Shown here one piece after another: positions 46,106 to 58,127 of a DNA stretch of 64,000 bases. The stretch spans positions 6,125-70,124 of the forward strand of contig RDEW01000096.1 of assembly GCA_011109175.1 (NCBI GenBank). The letters are read 5' to 3'. The translations under genes were made by a program, and so were the position numbers. How positions within the stretch are numbered: the first letter of the stretch is position 1; each line of letters opens with the position of its first letter. Below the pieces are notes generated by a model. The model did no database searches. It worked only from the letters and a program-made list of their open reading frames with translations, and had not been told where the DNA came from. The DNA comes from Dicyema japonicum. Taxonomy: Eukaryota; Dicyemida; Rhombozoa; Dicyemidae.

Positions 46106-46393
46106 ATGTCACGCTTGTTTGTTAAGACTTGTTATTCTGGAAGGTGGCTTGAATATGATAATCTCAAAATTATTCTGGAAGGAGGCTTACCTTCTGATGT
46201 GCCTGTATATGCTATGTGCAGGATCCGAAAAAAGTCCAAGAGCTTCGTACTTAAAGGAGGAAGAATGAATCTAAAAGACCCAGAAGGCGATAAATTGGTT
46301 ATTGTTTCGGACAACGTTGAGGAAATGAAGTTTGTCGCTACTCAAATTCATGATTTAACACATTGTGGCCAAAACATCCTAGAAACATTGTAA
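46106..46393 (+). CDS. Unrecognised 95-residue protein
   Basis: A clean ATG-to-stop frame with protein-like composition starts MSRLFVKTCYSGRWLEYDNL. It contains GGLPSDVPVYAMCRIRKKSK, then LKGGRMNLKDPEGDKLVI and ends NILETL. No signal peptide, membrane segment or known domain is visible. Balanced charge and a central basic cluster suggest a small globular protein. It stands alone about 690 bp upstream of the tRNA gene. It may also be one exon of a longer gene, but I could not find a matching neighbour. Confidence 0.45.
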   Translation: MSRLFVKTCYSGRWLEYDNLKIILEGGLPSDVPVYAMCRIRKKSKSFVLKGGRMNLKDPEGDKLVIVSDNVEEMKFVATQIHDLTHCGQNILETL

Positions 46394-46399
46394 AGAACG

Positions 46400-47080
46400 A
46401 TATATTCTTCCTTCGATTTCTTTGTCCTCAACAAACGTGGTATCAAAAGAACTACAGAACAAATCTTTATTGCATGCTCGGTCTTCGATAATCTTAAAAA
46501 TCAGTCCTAACAGAAATTGAACCAAATTACAGTTAATCCTCCCGAATCCGCCACCAAAAAGTCAAAAATTACAGTTTTTCTAACAAAATTCTCGAATTAA
46601 CAGAATTTCCAAATTAACATATCTTTTAGATGAACCTGAGAAACAGTTAGAATAACACGGGATTTCTTTAGGGATTCAGTCATTACTCTGCTTTAGTCAC
46701 CCAGGGGTCCTTCATCATCCACCACTATTGTAGACAGATATCAGCAATCACATAAAATGTCGCTATTTTCTCTTCAACAGTTACCCCCACTAATAAAATA
46801 TAAGTGCATGTATATCTCTTAAGATTTGTTTTTTAGGAATGTGACTATTTGATGGAATAAACGCTGCTTTGAACGGATTTATAATTAGAGTCGTTCTAAT
46901 CTTTTTAGGCTAATTTTAACTCGGAATGAAAAAAATGAAACTTGATTTTGTGATCATTTTGAGCAACACCCAATGATGTGAGCAACTATTAATCATTTAT
47001 TAATGGTATTGTAAATGAGAAAACAAACTTTTATACGGTAGGAGAATGTGTGAGATACATTTTATATCTTTTTAAAAATT
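46400..47080. other. Spacer between ORF and tRNA
   Basis: AT-rich, no feature recognised. Confidence 0.4.
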
Positions 47081-47082
47081 AT

Positions 47083-47163
47083 GACGATGTGGCCGAGTGG
47101 TTAAGGCGGCGGACTGCTAATCCGTTGGGGTTTCCCGCGTGGGTTCGAATCCCACCGTCGTCG
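47083..47163 (+). tRNA. tRNA-Ser (anticodon GCT)
   Basis: A complete eukaryotic serine tRNA of 81 nt without CCA or intron. The acceptor gacgatg pairs with cgtcgtc (one G-T wobble). The D arm contains the A box (tggccgagtggttaa), the anticodon loop is ctGCTaa, the long variable arm typical of Ser follows, and the T arm is gtgggttcgaatcccac with a perfect B box (ggttcgaatcc). The discriminator base is G. A short T run about 6 nt after the end (ttttt near 47169) can serve as Pol III terminator. Confidence 0.96.
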
Positions 47164-47299
47164 TTTAAATTTTTAAACTTGCATTTTAATAAATCGTTTA
47201 ATGTTGGGTCTGTATGGATAGCCAGATTAATTTAACTTCTCGAAATTGTCAACATCCAACTGTTTCTATAATTAAATAAATGAGATTAAACAAAATAAA

Positions 47300-47490
47300 G
47301 AAACAATCATACCTCGATCTCAATGGCTGCGTGGCTATTCACTCTTAAAATGGCGAAGGGGGATTCACCCAAATACCGCGGAAATCTATTGTTCGTTTAG
47401 AAATCTATTCCCTAGGCAACTCAGGAATTCGACCGTCGCAGGAGCAAGTGTACCAGACGTTTCAACCACGAGCGGTACAAAAAAATATCC
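47300..47490 (-). mobile_element. RLE LINE tail fragment
   Basis: On minus one frame reads YFFVPLVVETSGTLAPATVE and FLSCLGNRF. It aligns with YRLIPVAIETSGASGSITAF and FLKEIGGKL in the RLE LINE at 40332. It is a 5'-truncated, diverged third subfamily. Confidence 0.6.
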
Positions 47491-47499
47491 CCGTTAGGA

Positions 47500-48420
47500 C
47501 TGGGCAATTATTTTTATACATTTGTTTGTATACAAGGAAACATTTCGACACAAATAATAATAAAATGTCAAAAAGTGGATTCTTCTTAGCTGATTCTTTA
47601 CAAAATAAAAATTAATTTTTAATCTTTTTTATTAAATTAATCAATCATATCCGATTTTAAATAGACGGGAAATATGTATCTCTTCCAAACGTTCACCCAA
47701 CTCACTTTCCAAGTTCCAATCACTTTCCAAGAGACTCACTAAACTCATTCTACAAGTTATATTTTTTTAAATTATAGCTTATTATTATATATAATTTTAT
47801 AAATATTTGTCGTTTTCTAATGAGATTATTATTAAAAAAAATTATTTTTTGCAAGCGTTACACCAACGGTGCCGTTACATCTTTGGATTGTCATATCACA
47901 TGTAACCAATCATTATACCTGTCGACTTAATGTTTTAATTTGTTGCCGTAGACGGTCTAGAACCACTCTCAAGTCCCCTAATGGGTCACAAAGCGCTGAC
48001 CTTGCTGAGCTACTTCCACTTGCGACAGGAGAAAAAAAAGATTTACACACTCATAGTTTCTCACGTTGAACATAAAGATCGAGGAATTTCCAGTGCAACT
48101 ATGAGCATCTGGTGGAACCAAGATGAAGTCACTGCTATTTTTATTTTATGTTCTTTGGAATTTTCATTTTATTTCATTAAAACACCTTATGGCAGCGTTG
48201 CCCCTTCCAAAACCTAAAATAAACAAATATTCAACTAAATTCTATTCTTCAAGTTCTTTTTTTAGCAATCTTTTCCATGACCTCATCTGACCCCCTCGAC
48301 AAAAAAAGAGGTTCATTTACTTAAAACACAAGTTTAAGGATCTTTTCATCTAATGGTTCTATCTTTTTCTTAATATTGGAGAACAAATCCTAAAATATGC
48401 CAATTTCTCTTCAAACTTGT
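47500..48420. other. Stretch without recognised gene
   Basis: AT-rich. Short ORFs near 47869-48217 show no domain. Confidence 0.35.
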
Positions 48421-48427
48421 CAATGAA

Positions 48428-48900
48428 TTGATTTTTTCACAAAAATTGTCATTTTTAAATAAAAATCAATTCTATCCTGAGGGACATGCGGTTAATCCTG
48501 GCTCGTCTACTATGTGGACACTACCCCTATCCACCGATGTACGTAAACTGGAGGATATAAAAGATTTCATCTGTTCCCTCTACAATGTTTTTGAATTGAT
48601 AGAAAATTACATTTTCGAATGTTATGAACCACCATGTGTTCGTTTTCTCTGCCAAAGTTGATCGATCTATGATTACGACCGACATTTGCTGCATCTCACT
48701 TAATGTTGTGTCTCCTACATGTTAGTGAAGCTGAAGTTATGGACTTCTGGAACTGTTACCTCTCCAATGCTCCCTGAGTCCTTAATACTTTTACCCAAAG
48801 AACATGCCATGTGACTACGATCATCCAGTTATACGCCGATATAGGCTTTTATGGATTCGGTTGAATTCTCTGTTGAAGCATGCCAGGACCACGTGAGTAG
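48428..48900 (+). mobile_element. Very degraded N-terminus of the 2A-type LINE
   Basis: At about 48476-48505 the DNA (ctgagggacatgcggttaat, then cctggctcg) is recognisable as a mutated LSGDxExNPGP block. A frame with HAVNPGSS and LEDIKDFICSLYNVFELIEN follows. No functional 2A remains. Frames downstream suggest more endonuclease remains. Confidence 0.4.
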
Positions 48901-49470
48901 TTAGTTAGGTGTTACCGTCGTCTTTATAATTTTTCATGTGTGTAAAAATAGTTTAACTTTTAATTTCATAAATGTCTCCTTTCAATATTAAAACACCAAC
49001 AATCATTTAACCTAAAATACAAACAAAGTTAGTTATACATCTGCTCAGCTTTGTGAGAGAATTTTGTATACAATTGTGGAAGTAATGGATTTGTGATCTA
49101 TTAATATCCGTAACTATAATATATAAACATTTGGGACTCCAGTTGAAACACCTCAGAGGGACCTCTAACTGATTTATGATTACTTAAAGAGTGATTATTG
49201 GCATTGCTGCTAGTAACACTTTTTTTTCATCTTTTGCCAAGTGGTTGATTGATCTGACATTGCGGAGCTGACGTGCTTCTTCCTATAAATCCATGTCTTC
49301 CTTCTCGAAAGTGTGGAAACGGTGATGAACTCAAAATACCTCAGAAACCGAAAGTTCTTTTAGACGGAAGAGTTTTCATAATGGTAATGTTCACTATTTG
49401 AATTGATCAAGGAGAGAGCCAGTATTTAATATTTTTATAAACAAATGTGTTTATTATTAAACAAGATTAA
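48900..49470. other. Stretch without recognised gene
   Basis: Nothing recognised. Confidence 0.35.
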
Positions 49471-49479
49471 CAAATCTCC

Positions 49480-49650
49480 ATCTGCCTAGGGATTCTAAGC
49501 ATTGATAGTGATTCCAAGACCCTGAGAGAACCATCTTCGTTCACGAAGGTCTCTGAGATCGTTCATGATTGCATTTTCAATTTTATTGGTGACTACTTTA
49601 ACAATTTTCTAACCGCTCCAGAGGTTTCGAAGGCGATTGGGAATAAATGA
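49480..49650 (-). mobile_element. RLE LINE tail fragment
   Basis: On minus, FIPIAFETSG is followed by IMNDLRDLRERRWFSQGLGI, matching the end RERRETEWLFQRISLAVV of the element at 2938-5812. Truncated copy. Confidence 0.55.
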
Positions 49651-49659
49651 AAACGATAT

Positions 49660-50600
49660 TCAAAGGCCGAGTACTTTTTCAATTTCCTCTGTTCGCAGAA
49701 TCAGCATCTGGGCATTTGGAATGGCAAGGAAATACAAAACGAGAAGCGGTAAGCGAGTTTTTTGATTGAAAATAAAAGATTTTTTGATTGAACAGTCTTC
49801 TACGCTAGATAGCCATTGAAGTCTCATTACTCTGAAATAATAATAAATAAGCACAACCACGTTGCCATAAGCACGTAAGATGCCTAGGGTTTCGCTCGTG
49901 CAGAATATACACTTTATTTAAGTAAAAACAGTTATAACTAATCGTAGAGGGAGAACCAAGGAATGCTCTTCACTTCTTTGTTTTTTCTTTTTCTTGTGTG
50001 TATGTCCTTTTGACTAGGGTGGTGCTAAAGTGGCTTTGGTCACGGGTTCGATTCTCGGTGCTGTTTACCTGGTGGAAGGTTCCACGCATCTACGATGCGG
50101 AAAAAGCTTGATGAATGACGCCGTCATCAGTGGAGATTCACTGCGGAACTGGATAGTCTCATTACTCTGTGTTGCTGAAAGAAATGTTGGATGCACCCAA
50201 ACAGGTAACGATGATCCTCAAAGAAAACAAAAACTACTGACTAAGCTGACCAACATCACCTCGTTACTTGTCTAACTTTGAAGGGTTCTTAAGAACTAGA
50301 GGTTTCCTTCTTCTGTGCTTCCTGGGGTCCCTTTATCTATTGAACAAATTTAATGAAGATCACCAATCAATAGGGGGATTTACGGATATATGGAAAGGTT
50401 ACCTCTTCAAAACCTCTGGGTTTCTTAATCCGCATGAAAGGTGGAGTGGGCCTGTGCAACTAAGAGTATCTAGTGGTACGGACTATTTTTTTATCCTATG
50501 GAAAGGAATACAATCTCCGGTTCGAGGTCCTTTCGATCATGGTCACCGATGACCATCCGTAATTGTCAAGCTAGATTCCTATGTCTAATGCACACAACTA
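49660..50600. other. Stretch without recognised gene
   Basis: Open frames at 50030-50275 and 50268-50552 carry no known domain. A B-box-like ggttcgattct near 50045 is discussed under rejected items. Confidence 0.35.
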
Positions 50601-50631
50601 TAAAGCACGTGCTAAAATACCAAAACAACTC

Positions 50632-52153
50632 TCAATATTTTGTAATAATTAAAGCGCTAAAATAATTAACGAGGCCACCCAATGCAATGAGAAGCCAAGG
50701 GACCTTCAATAATAAATACTCCCACCAGTAAATTTCAAATATGCGAGTAAATGTGAGGACAATATAAGGAAGGGAGATATACCCAATAGAAGCCAAAGTC
50801 CAGAGGGTGTGTACAGATTTTGATAATATTGTGGGGATGTTTGAACTTTTAGCAAACTTATACATCTACACGTGCACAAATCATGTACTTTTATGCTGCT
50901 GTGGGTGAATGCGTAGAAATTTATGGCCATGATTAGGTATCCAGGGTACACTCCGTGCCAGACAGCGCAAAACAGGAACAGTTTGATCCGTTTATGCGGA
51001 ATATTTCTACTGTAGATGATATATTTGAGCCATTTCACCGTGCACGTGTTCCAACAGGACACGGCTTTTGTGATTGACGTGGCGAACTGAGTTTGAACCT
51101 TAAAATACCTCGAAACCTCGAATATCGACGTTTGTCGTCAATGACCACGTGTCTGTGTCTCCATCGTAGCCAAACCCAGTCAGATTGAACAGTCCGTCAC
51201 CTAAAATAAGACACGTGGCATACACAACAACCAGAAGAAGTAATGGCGGAGTCGGACAGAAAAAACGCACAAACACGCGCATAAATGAAACCGAAAAAAT
51301 GAAAAAACAGAATTTATCTCCGTTGATTCGGCTATGGAATATAAAATCCGTGAAACCGTAAATCCACCGAGGATCTCAAAGTTCTTAAACAACATGAGCG
51401 AATTGAACAAAACAAATGAAGAAACCACCTTCACAGTCACAGTTTTTAAGCAAAATTTTGGTTTCTTGGAAAAAACGGGAAAGATTACTTGGTTGGATTC
51501 GAAGAAGTCGATGTAATCGTTGAAATGGAAGAAGGGACCCATGAACGTTCCGTGGAAGCTAAAAATATAAGCTAGAAACTGTAGCAAAGACGGAGTCTGC
51601 CTGAAAATAACTCATTTGGAGACCTGAGGACATATTTTTTGTTAGTCTCCTCAACCTCCTCATTGTAGAAGGCATCGTTGTAGGAAATTATCAGAGCCGT
51701 CAGTTTTTGCGTGGAGACCATAATCAGGCTATAATTAGCAACTAATCCCTACTTAGCGACACCGGTTGTGTCCAAGTTGTAGTATTCCCTTAACGTTTTC
51801 CTCAAATGGAGTCCCACCAAGTAGAAGAGACAGACAACAAACGTGCATGAGACTTTCCTGCTGTGGGGGATGTACAGGATGACCAGGTATACCAGGAGCG
51901 AGTGAGCTAGCAAGTGGAATCCTTCTCTATGAGTTCTAACGTAAGAAACAACAGGCCAAATTGGTTGATAGCGAGAATTAATCCGGCAGATATACTGAAA
52001 ATATAACGTAGGGTTAAGTTCTTGACCAAATCAAAGCAGATTATTCTATATATTACTGTTACTAGCACAAATCTGGAATAGAACTCGATTCCGTTAATCT
52101 GTGTATTAAATTTGTAAAACTTGTGTTATTAATGTTAAAAGTTTACAATTCAT
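50632..52153 (-). CDS. MBOAT2: MBOAT-family lysophospholipid acyltransferase (MBOAT1/2-like), eight exons
   Basis: The enzyme would transfer fatty acyl-CoA to lysophospholipids in the ER membrane (Lands cycle). Exons are 52121-52153, 51953-52098, 51753-51926, 51624-51728, 51224-51600, 51109-51200, 50889-51086 and 50632-50865. The seven introns are 22, 26, 24, 23, 23, 22 and 23 nt, all GT-AG. Splicing gives exactly 452 codons plus stop, near the family size of about 490-520. Family landmarks in order are NLIMVSTQKLTALI, TPSLLQFLAYIFSFHGTFMG (HGTFMGP), FHFNDYIDFFE, RLRHYFFWLLCDGLFNLTGF, WSLTTNVDIRGFEFATSI, the catalytic Asn in CWNTCTVKWL (residue about 322) and His in AVWHGVYPGY (residue about 353). 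Many hydrophobic segments agree with a multi-pass protein. The 33-nt first exon encodes MNCKLLTLITQ. Confidence 0.9.
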
Positions 52154-52290
52154 AATTCGATTTGTGAACTTATTATTATTTTAAATTAAATAAACTTTAT
52201 TGTGAACTTGTATTTACTATTTTAGATTAAATAAAAATAAAACTTTTTTTAAATTATTTAAATTTCAAAAATTGAGTGGTTCACTCATAA
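52154..52290. other. AT-rich flank upstream of MBOAT
   Basis: Presumed promoter side of the acyltransferase gene. Only poly-A/T rich sequence is visible. Confidence 0.3.
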
Positions 52291-52299
52291 TAATTTCTT

Positions 52300-53550
52300 T
52301 GTGCTCCTCGAGGGAGGAGCATCGGGCCAAGATGAGGTCCCTGCTAGAGCGTACTGGGATCACGTGATTAAGAAACACCAACTGGCATGCGATCTAACAA
52401 AATATGACATCTCTGTCTGCTGTCTCCAAGATCCATAAACGACCTTACAATGCACAGAACTGTTTGACAAATTCTACCTTTTAACCCTCCCGACATAATG
52501 GTCTCGAATTTGCAGTCCATCAGGACCTGATTGACTGTGCTACAAGAGTGCGGGCAGCATCTGACATTATAATGGAAATGGCGGACGAACTGGACTACCT
52601 AAGAACTAGCGCGCAACAGAAGATCATGGTCGAGGCTAACAGAGAGGATGATTTGGAATACGGTACAAGGAAACTTACTACTTTTATGTTTTTTTCCGGA
52701 GTGCTTTTCAATAATACTACTTTGTCAAATGAACCCATCAAGGCTATTGTATCATTTGCACTGCATGTGTCTGTCTAAACGTAAAACTGAAAATTAAAGG
52801 AACACATTATTCTTAGGCAAAAATACAATCAACATACAGGAGAAAACAATAGTTAGATTTTTAGTCACTTTTTATTTTAGATGGACTTGAAGCATGTTAT
52901 CCTCTTACATTTTACAATCATTGATTGTCCCCCAATGAATGGGATATTATCAACTTTATTGGTGTAGAATCTTCAGAGATTATGATAAAATGCTGAATTC
53001 TATCCATCGATTATAATGACTACTAACTCATAACTCAATTTGTCGGACACCCAGAGATCTTCGACTACGTCAATTACGGTGGCTGAGATACATCGGTTCT
53101 GCAAAAGCTGAACAACAACAGGAGTCCGGACATTGTCGGTATCAACGGGGAACTTCTGAAACATTCGTTGCCCTCACTGGCCTATCAACTATTTCTGATT
53201 ATTCTGGAAAGGATTTCTCCTGTTGACGAATATCTGTCTCTGGGCCAAACTGGATTCAGAAGAGGAAGGTCCACGGCGGATATCGTATGGACACACAGAT
53301 AAATATGTGCCATGACGCAGAGATTCCAGAAGGCTGTTCACATACAGAGGATTGGACGTTCAATACTGAACGCAGAGGAAAACTAATGTTACTTGGTACG
53401 TTGCTGGACGAAGACACTCAGGATGATCTGGGTCCTACTTGCGGACAGTGAAAACAAGTCTGAGTCGGTTCAGAACGATTCCGTAAACTTGAGAAGCATA
53501 TTGGCACTCTTCAAGCATGCTTTATCGCCATTACTAGCGTAGGGCGTTTG
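52300..53550 (+). mobile_element. Composite of LINE fragments
   Basis: A 3' end of the 2A-type LINE (52313-52365) is followed by an endonuclease piece of the APE-type LINE: LACDLTKYDISVCCLQDP (near 52395). RT pieces near 53110-53300 read NNNRSPDIVGINGELLKHSL, then GQTGFRRGRSTADIVWTHR. An open frame 52548-52778 lies between them (MEMADELDYLRTSAQQ). All are broken. Confidence 0.65.
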
Positions 53551-53559
53551 ACTGCAAAT

Positions 53560-54580
53560 ATGTCACGAGCGATGAGAGTGATCCATCAATGTCACTCAAT
53601 GTCAAAAATAATACAAAACTGTTAATTAACTATTATTTTCAGTGGTTCTGAATTTTTTAGTCGTTGTGAATGAACCACTCCCATCTTCCTATTCACTCTT
53701 TTATAATACGAAGGCTGCAAATTTACCCTCTCAAAGTTAAACTGGAACTCATCATCCTATAAAAAACCTTTAGTTGTGTCTAGATTTTCTACAACTTCCT
53801 TCTTATATTAAAACTTTCTGGATTATCGTGAACATGATTCCACAAGAGTGTTAATCCAGGATACCACGATACTTTTTGGAATCGGTCAGAGACAACTCGC
53901 CTGGATAAAGCTTTTAAAAATTCTATCAATTGAGTTCTTCAGAAACTCAACCGATCAAAAAGAAAAAAAGTATTGATTAACAATGATTTGAGATTTGATC
54001 AAACTAGTACTACTTATTCAAAAATTCAAAATTGACTGATTAGAAGAATAACGGAATTAGTTAACGAATCATTAAATTGTTAATTACGTAAAGGATCAAG
54101 CAATGACAAAATGCAATGTGTCGGGACTCATTCTGGGGTAGGGACAGAAGATTCAGTCATCCAAAGACTCGCAAAAGATGACACGGATCAGTGAATTGCT
54201 TAATCAGCAGACGACTTGAATGGCACTAATCCGATCATTTATCTCCCAAAGTGATGCAATCCGGAAAGTAAATTCACAGCGAAATATGTCCATAGAATTC
54301 ACAGTCAGATGGGAGTAGGATTACTCTATAGTTTCCTGAACTTTCGTCAAGTCCTTCTCTGACCTTCGTTCTTGAAAACATCAGACTGAACATTGATACT
54401 TCTCAAGGTCCAGACATAGTTGATGCGTCCACCAGTCATTAACGACCCCTGGCGTTGAAGGTAGGGTGTAAAACAAGAATCATTAAAAAACGTATTCGAC
54501 ATGATTGTGGGAGATTTATAGTGAATGCAGTACGGCATCTTTTTATTTTATCATCATATTTGGTTGTATACGATGGTACT
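53560..54580. other. Stretch without recognised gene
   Basis: Probably further degraded LINE sequence, but I cannot identify blocks in it. Confidence 0.3.
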
Positions 54581-54589
54581 TGGGGAACA

Positions 54590-54910
54590 TAAAAGAAAGA
54601 TATGGAACAACTCGACTCATTTCAGAGGCCAACTAACAAAATTCCTTAAATATTCTGGCCAAAGAAAATCCCAAACAATAAATTATACTGCCTGATTATG
54701 GACCAATAAGTCTGAATTTACTTGAAGCCCATATTCTACGGATTGGCGAAGAAACACCCTGCAATGTTGCCATGGAAGAATTATTCACCCATACTGAATT
54801 TTCTACATTCAGAGGACGTCCAAGAGATTATTAACGCAAGAATAGTCAAAAACATGGCACAAGCGAAACATGAACACTGTTTACTGACAACGCGGACGTG
54901 GACTAACTAA
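54590..54910 (+). mobile_element. APE-type LINE C-terminal fragment
   Basis: Frames read LDSFQRPTNKI, then LEAHILRIGEETPCNVAMEE and EFSTFRGRPRDY. These match LDSFHRRQLR, FGHVLRMKPDAPANKAMEDY and FRGRPRSTLP in the copy at 33975. Confidence 0.65.
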
Positions 54911-54919
54911 CTATTTGGT

Positions 54920-56400
54920 TGTATTAGTTGACTCATTTGTCGAGTCTGTTTGTCTTCAAAATGATATGAAATAAACGATTGAATCTTAGATTGACTAAAA
55001 TAATATTTATCAGAGTTAACCCAATTGTGAAATGCTAAAAATAATTATAGCACATGAATCACTGTATGGTTGTGAAAAAAGATATTTCGAAGTTACAATC
55101 TATCCATATTTATATTTTTAAAGATTCATTATTGAGTAGGCTTTACTTAATTATATTTTGGCTGCTTATTATAATAATTAAGGTTTATATGTCATAAGAT
55201 GCACTTATGCTGTTAAGAGCACTTGAATGACCTGTGCCTTACAATATTCTTTGTTGAATAGACAGATTTATCAATATAGACAAAAGCATTACTAGAGAGG
55301 TGTAACCACTCAACCAACAATTTTAGTAACAAAACACCAAAGAGACACATTGAGAGACAATCGCTTATATGCTGTTTACATGGAAGGAGAATGACACCAG
55401 AGGGTCAAAATTCACTCCAATATTTTTGAGCGAAGTTTATATTTTAATCTTCTTTAAGTCTTCGAAGAGTGGAATAAACTCAGGAAGACTTTTCAGGGTA
55501 CACCTCAGAGTCTGTTTGAGACCAATTGGATCTCAACAAGAAATAACTGTATTTTTGTTGTGAATTTTAATCCCACTTGGAATTAGCAGTGGACATGAAA
55601 TGATTTTTTTGCAAGCTTATTTCACACTATGACTTTTCACCAGAGTGGTTTATCGGCCAGAGGTTGATATGGTGGCGTACCTTTACTGCACGAAATGTCT
55701 ACTAAGCTTCATGATGGGTGAATCTTTTTCTCGTGGCCATGGAAGAAGAAGTGAACTCTGGAGACATCTGAAACTTGATGATTGTAGCCAAGAAGTAAGT
55801 GACGGATGAGTAAAGTATCCGGGTTTAAATCCCGACTACACCAAGAGATAAAGATCATGCAGCAATAAATACAAGTAAATACAACTTAGTCCACTTAGAA
55901 TCCGATTTCATACACTATTGGGTTGGTTTTGCCGTGCATAAGAGGATAAACGTGTGCGAGCACACAAGATGAACGATCTACTTTCAGTAATGGAAATACG
56001 GGAGTATTATTTTTAATAACCCAGGATATACGTGAAATAGTAATATCCAGTTCCCCAGGTTGGAGTGAGACGTATCCTTTACAAGAATCACGGCCTTTCC
56101 AAGTATCCGCCTTTATGGGAAGCTTCCATTTAAGTATAGAAGAGAGGGATCCATTCTGCGTCTCCCGAGTTAGGTGAATACAATGACGCATCTAGGAATT
56201 GAAAAGGCAAAAATCAGAGATGAATCATTAAAGCAAAGGTAATGTTATGAGAATCCGGTCGGTCGGATCTGGGACAGGGCGGCACGTGGGAATTTTAATG
56301 ACTCTCTAATAGTGCTTTGAAAAAAGCTAGCGGTTAATAGAAAAGATATTAGTAAACTTAGGGGAGGGGGTAGTAGAGAAGATGGTTCGAACTTGAAGGA
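54920..56400. other. Stretch without recognised gene
   Basis: Includes short ORFs (55369-55563 plus, 55895-56191 minus) without known domains. No repeat recognised. Confidence 0.35.
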
Positions 56401-56408
56401 GGTCGAAT

Positions 56409-56862
56409 CTATCGTGTATTTAAACTACAACCAGCATGTTTGAGATAAAGCTCGAAGTTAAGAATATTCCGAGGGGACTGAGTCGGTTCGGAATTTAAGA
56501 TTTGATTATCACTGGATTGTCCTCGGTTGCTAATATGTCCACTCTTATTGCCATCACTCGGTTCAACTTGAGTCTCAAAGTCCATGTAAATTGCATCTCG
56601 GTTGACTTTCTTGATATTTCTATTTTGGAGAATTACTGTGAGTCGAGTTGGCTTTGTTGGTTGGGAGTTCACAATCTTCTCGCAGTTTCACAACTTGGGG
56701 TGATTCAGAGTTCGAAAATTTGGAGCTATAAAGATTTTTTCGAATAGTGAAAATTTCAGAATCATGTTGATTCCCTTTATCATTGGAAACCATACCTTGG
56801 GGTTTCGATCCCCCCAGGGAATCGAAGATTTTAATTGCTTCGGCGACTCTCGGCTCGGGCAT
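56409..56862 (-). CDS. Two adjoining unrecognised frames, possible gene
   Basis: An ATG at 56862 opens MPEPRVAEAIKIFDSLGGSK and runs 80 codons. An overlapping second frame (to 56409) continues with NRDAIYMDFETQVEPSDGNK and a Ser/Asn-rich tail. Composition is hydrophilic and disordered-like. A short GT-AG pair could link them, but several choices fit and no family guides the decision. Confidence 0.3.
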
Positions 56863-56869
56863 ATTTTTT

Positions 56870-57690
56870 TCTTCTTATTCCGTGGTTCAACTGTGCCATT
56901 TGAGAATTAACAGCGTAAATCCAATGTAAGCTCTTTATATTATCGACAACAAATAGACTTATGTAAGCTATAATTATATCTGCCCGCTTGGATTATTATC
57001 GCTTACACTCTCTCTATTTGACCCAGGTTCGTTAGATACCAAGATCTTCGATTCCCCTCATTGGTTCATTTATTAGTTTAAATCACAAGCGTACGTGGAC
57101 GGCTACGGAATGTTTCTCCATATGTTTCGAAGTAGACACTGACATTGAAAATTATACTTCAATTTACTGCAGGAAAATATAAAAACGAGAAAACTGAGTG
57201 CTAGAACCGATTCAGTCATCCTTACTTCAAACGCATGGTAGAAGTCGGTTGGCAAGCTTTACCGTTTCGTACTACTTCCCCATAACTTAATTAGCAGTTT
57301 TTACTTTACTTACTTTAAACTCCTTTTAAGTCTTATGAGTCATGACCATTTAACCCAATTTCATTTTATGTTTGAAAATTCCTTGCGTTAACTAAATTGT
57401 AGCAAAAATGGGAATTTTCGAGGTGGTCAGCCTCTGCCAATTACCAACCCCTCGATCCCCAAGAGCCGAGTTCAACTTACTCCGTCAGCAATGATCGGCC
57501 AAAATGAACCGAAACGTGATGCATAGAGCAAAGGAGTCAGTGCACATTAAATCCAATCTTCTTATTCCCGTGATCAAGGGTGGGAGATCGACCAAAGACA
57601 GTTACCCAGTTGAACCTAACCACGTGTAATAGATAATATTAAACAAATCTTTCAACAAATATGCTAATTATAATATTATAATAATTCTAA
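56870..57690. other. Stretch without recognised gene
   Basis: Nothing recognised. Confidence 0.35.
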
Positions 57691-57703
57691 TTGATGACTA
57701 TAT

Positions 57704-58045
57704 GTGAATGATTCTGGCTTTCAGCAGTCTCCGGACACTCCTGACAACTCAGCCAGCTATCCCACCGTTCCCTGGAAGAGCCTCAAAAGAACTCTCCCGG
57801 AATGTCTTCCTTCGGGACTGATCGACATTCCTTCATATAAGAAATTTTGTTTCCAAATAAGTTTTTTGGATTTTTGCAAAAACACGGGGAACAGTATCCT
57901 TCGTCCTTTATTGACTCGTCCGAAAGATAAGCGTCGGTTGAATGACTCCCCAACGAAGGCTGTGGATGCAAGGGTCTTCGTCGTATTGAGAAATAATTTA
58001 TTAGGCAGATCCAAAAGTAAATCATTTACTGTTCTATTTATTTAA
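57704..58045 (+). CDS. Unrecognised ORF, strand uncertain
   Basis: The plus frame reads QQSPDTPDNSASYPTVPWKS, then RPLLTRPKDKRRLNDSPTKA and VFVVLRNN. An AG acceptor-like end (ggctttcag) precedes it at 57720-57725, so it could be an internal exon. The minus strand is also open over 85 codons. The Pro/Ser/Thr content and basic SPTK motif resemble a regulatory disordered protein, but I recognise none. Confidence 0.25.
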   Translation: MNDSGFQQSPDTPDNSASYPTVPWKSLKRTLPECLPSGLIDIPSYKKFCFQISFLDFCKNTGNSILRPLLTRPKDKRRLNDSPTKAVDARVFVVLRNNLLGRSKSKSFTVLFI

Positions 58046-58127
58046 AAATCGATATTTTACTTAATAATTATAATTTTAAAATATATTTTAAATAATTTAT
58101 TAAATCGAATAAAAAAAACAAAACATC

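Noticed and set aside
47050-47235. Plus ORF of 61 codons
   Set aside because: It is the tRNA-Ser gene read as protein.
50005-50100. tRNA-like or SINE promoter (ggttcgattct with an A-box-like block upstream)
   Set aside because: The A box is poor, no cloverleaf forms, and no second copy is seen in the window.
55800-55845. T-arm-like sequence cgggtttaaatcccg
   Set aside because: No D arm, anticodon arm or acceptor pairing around it.
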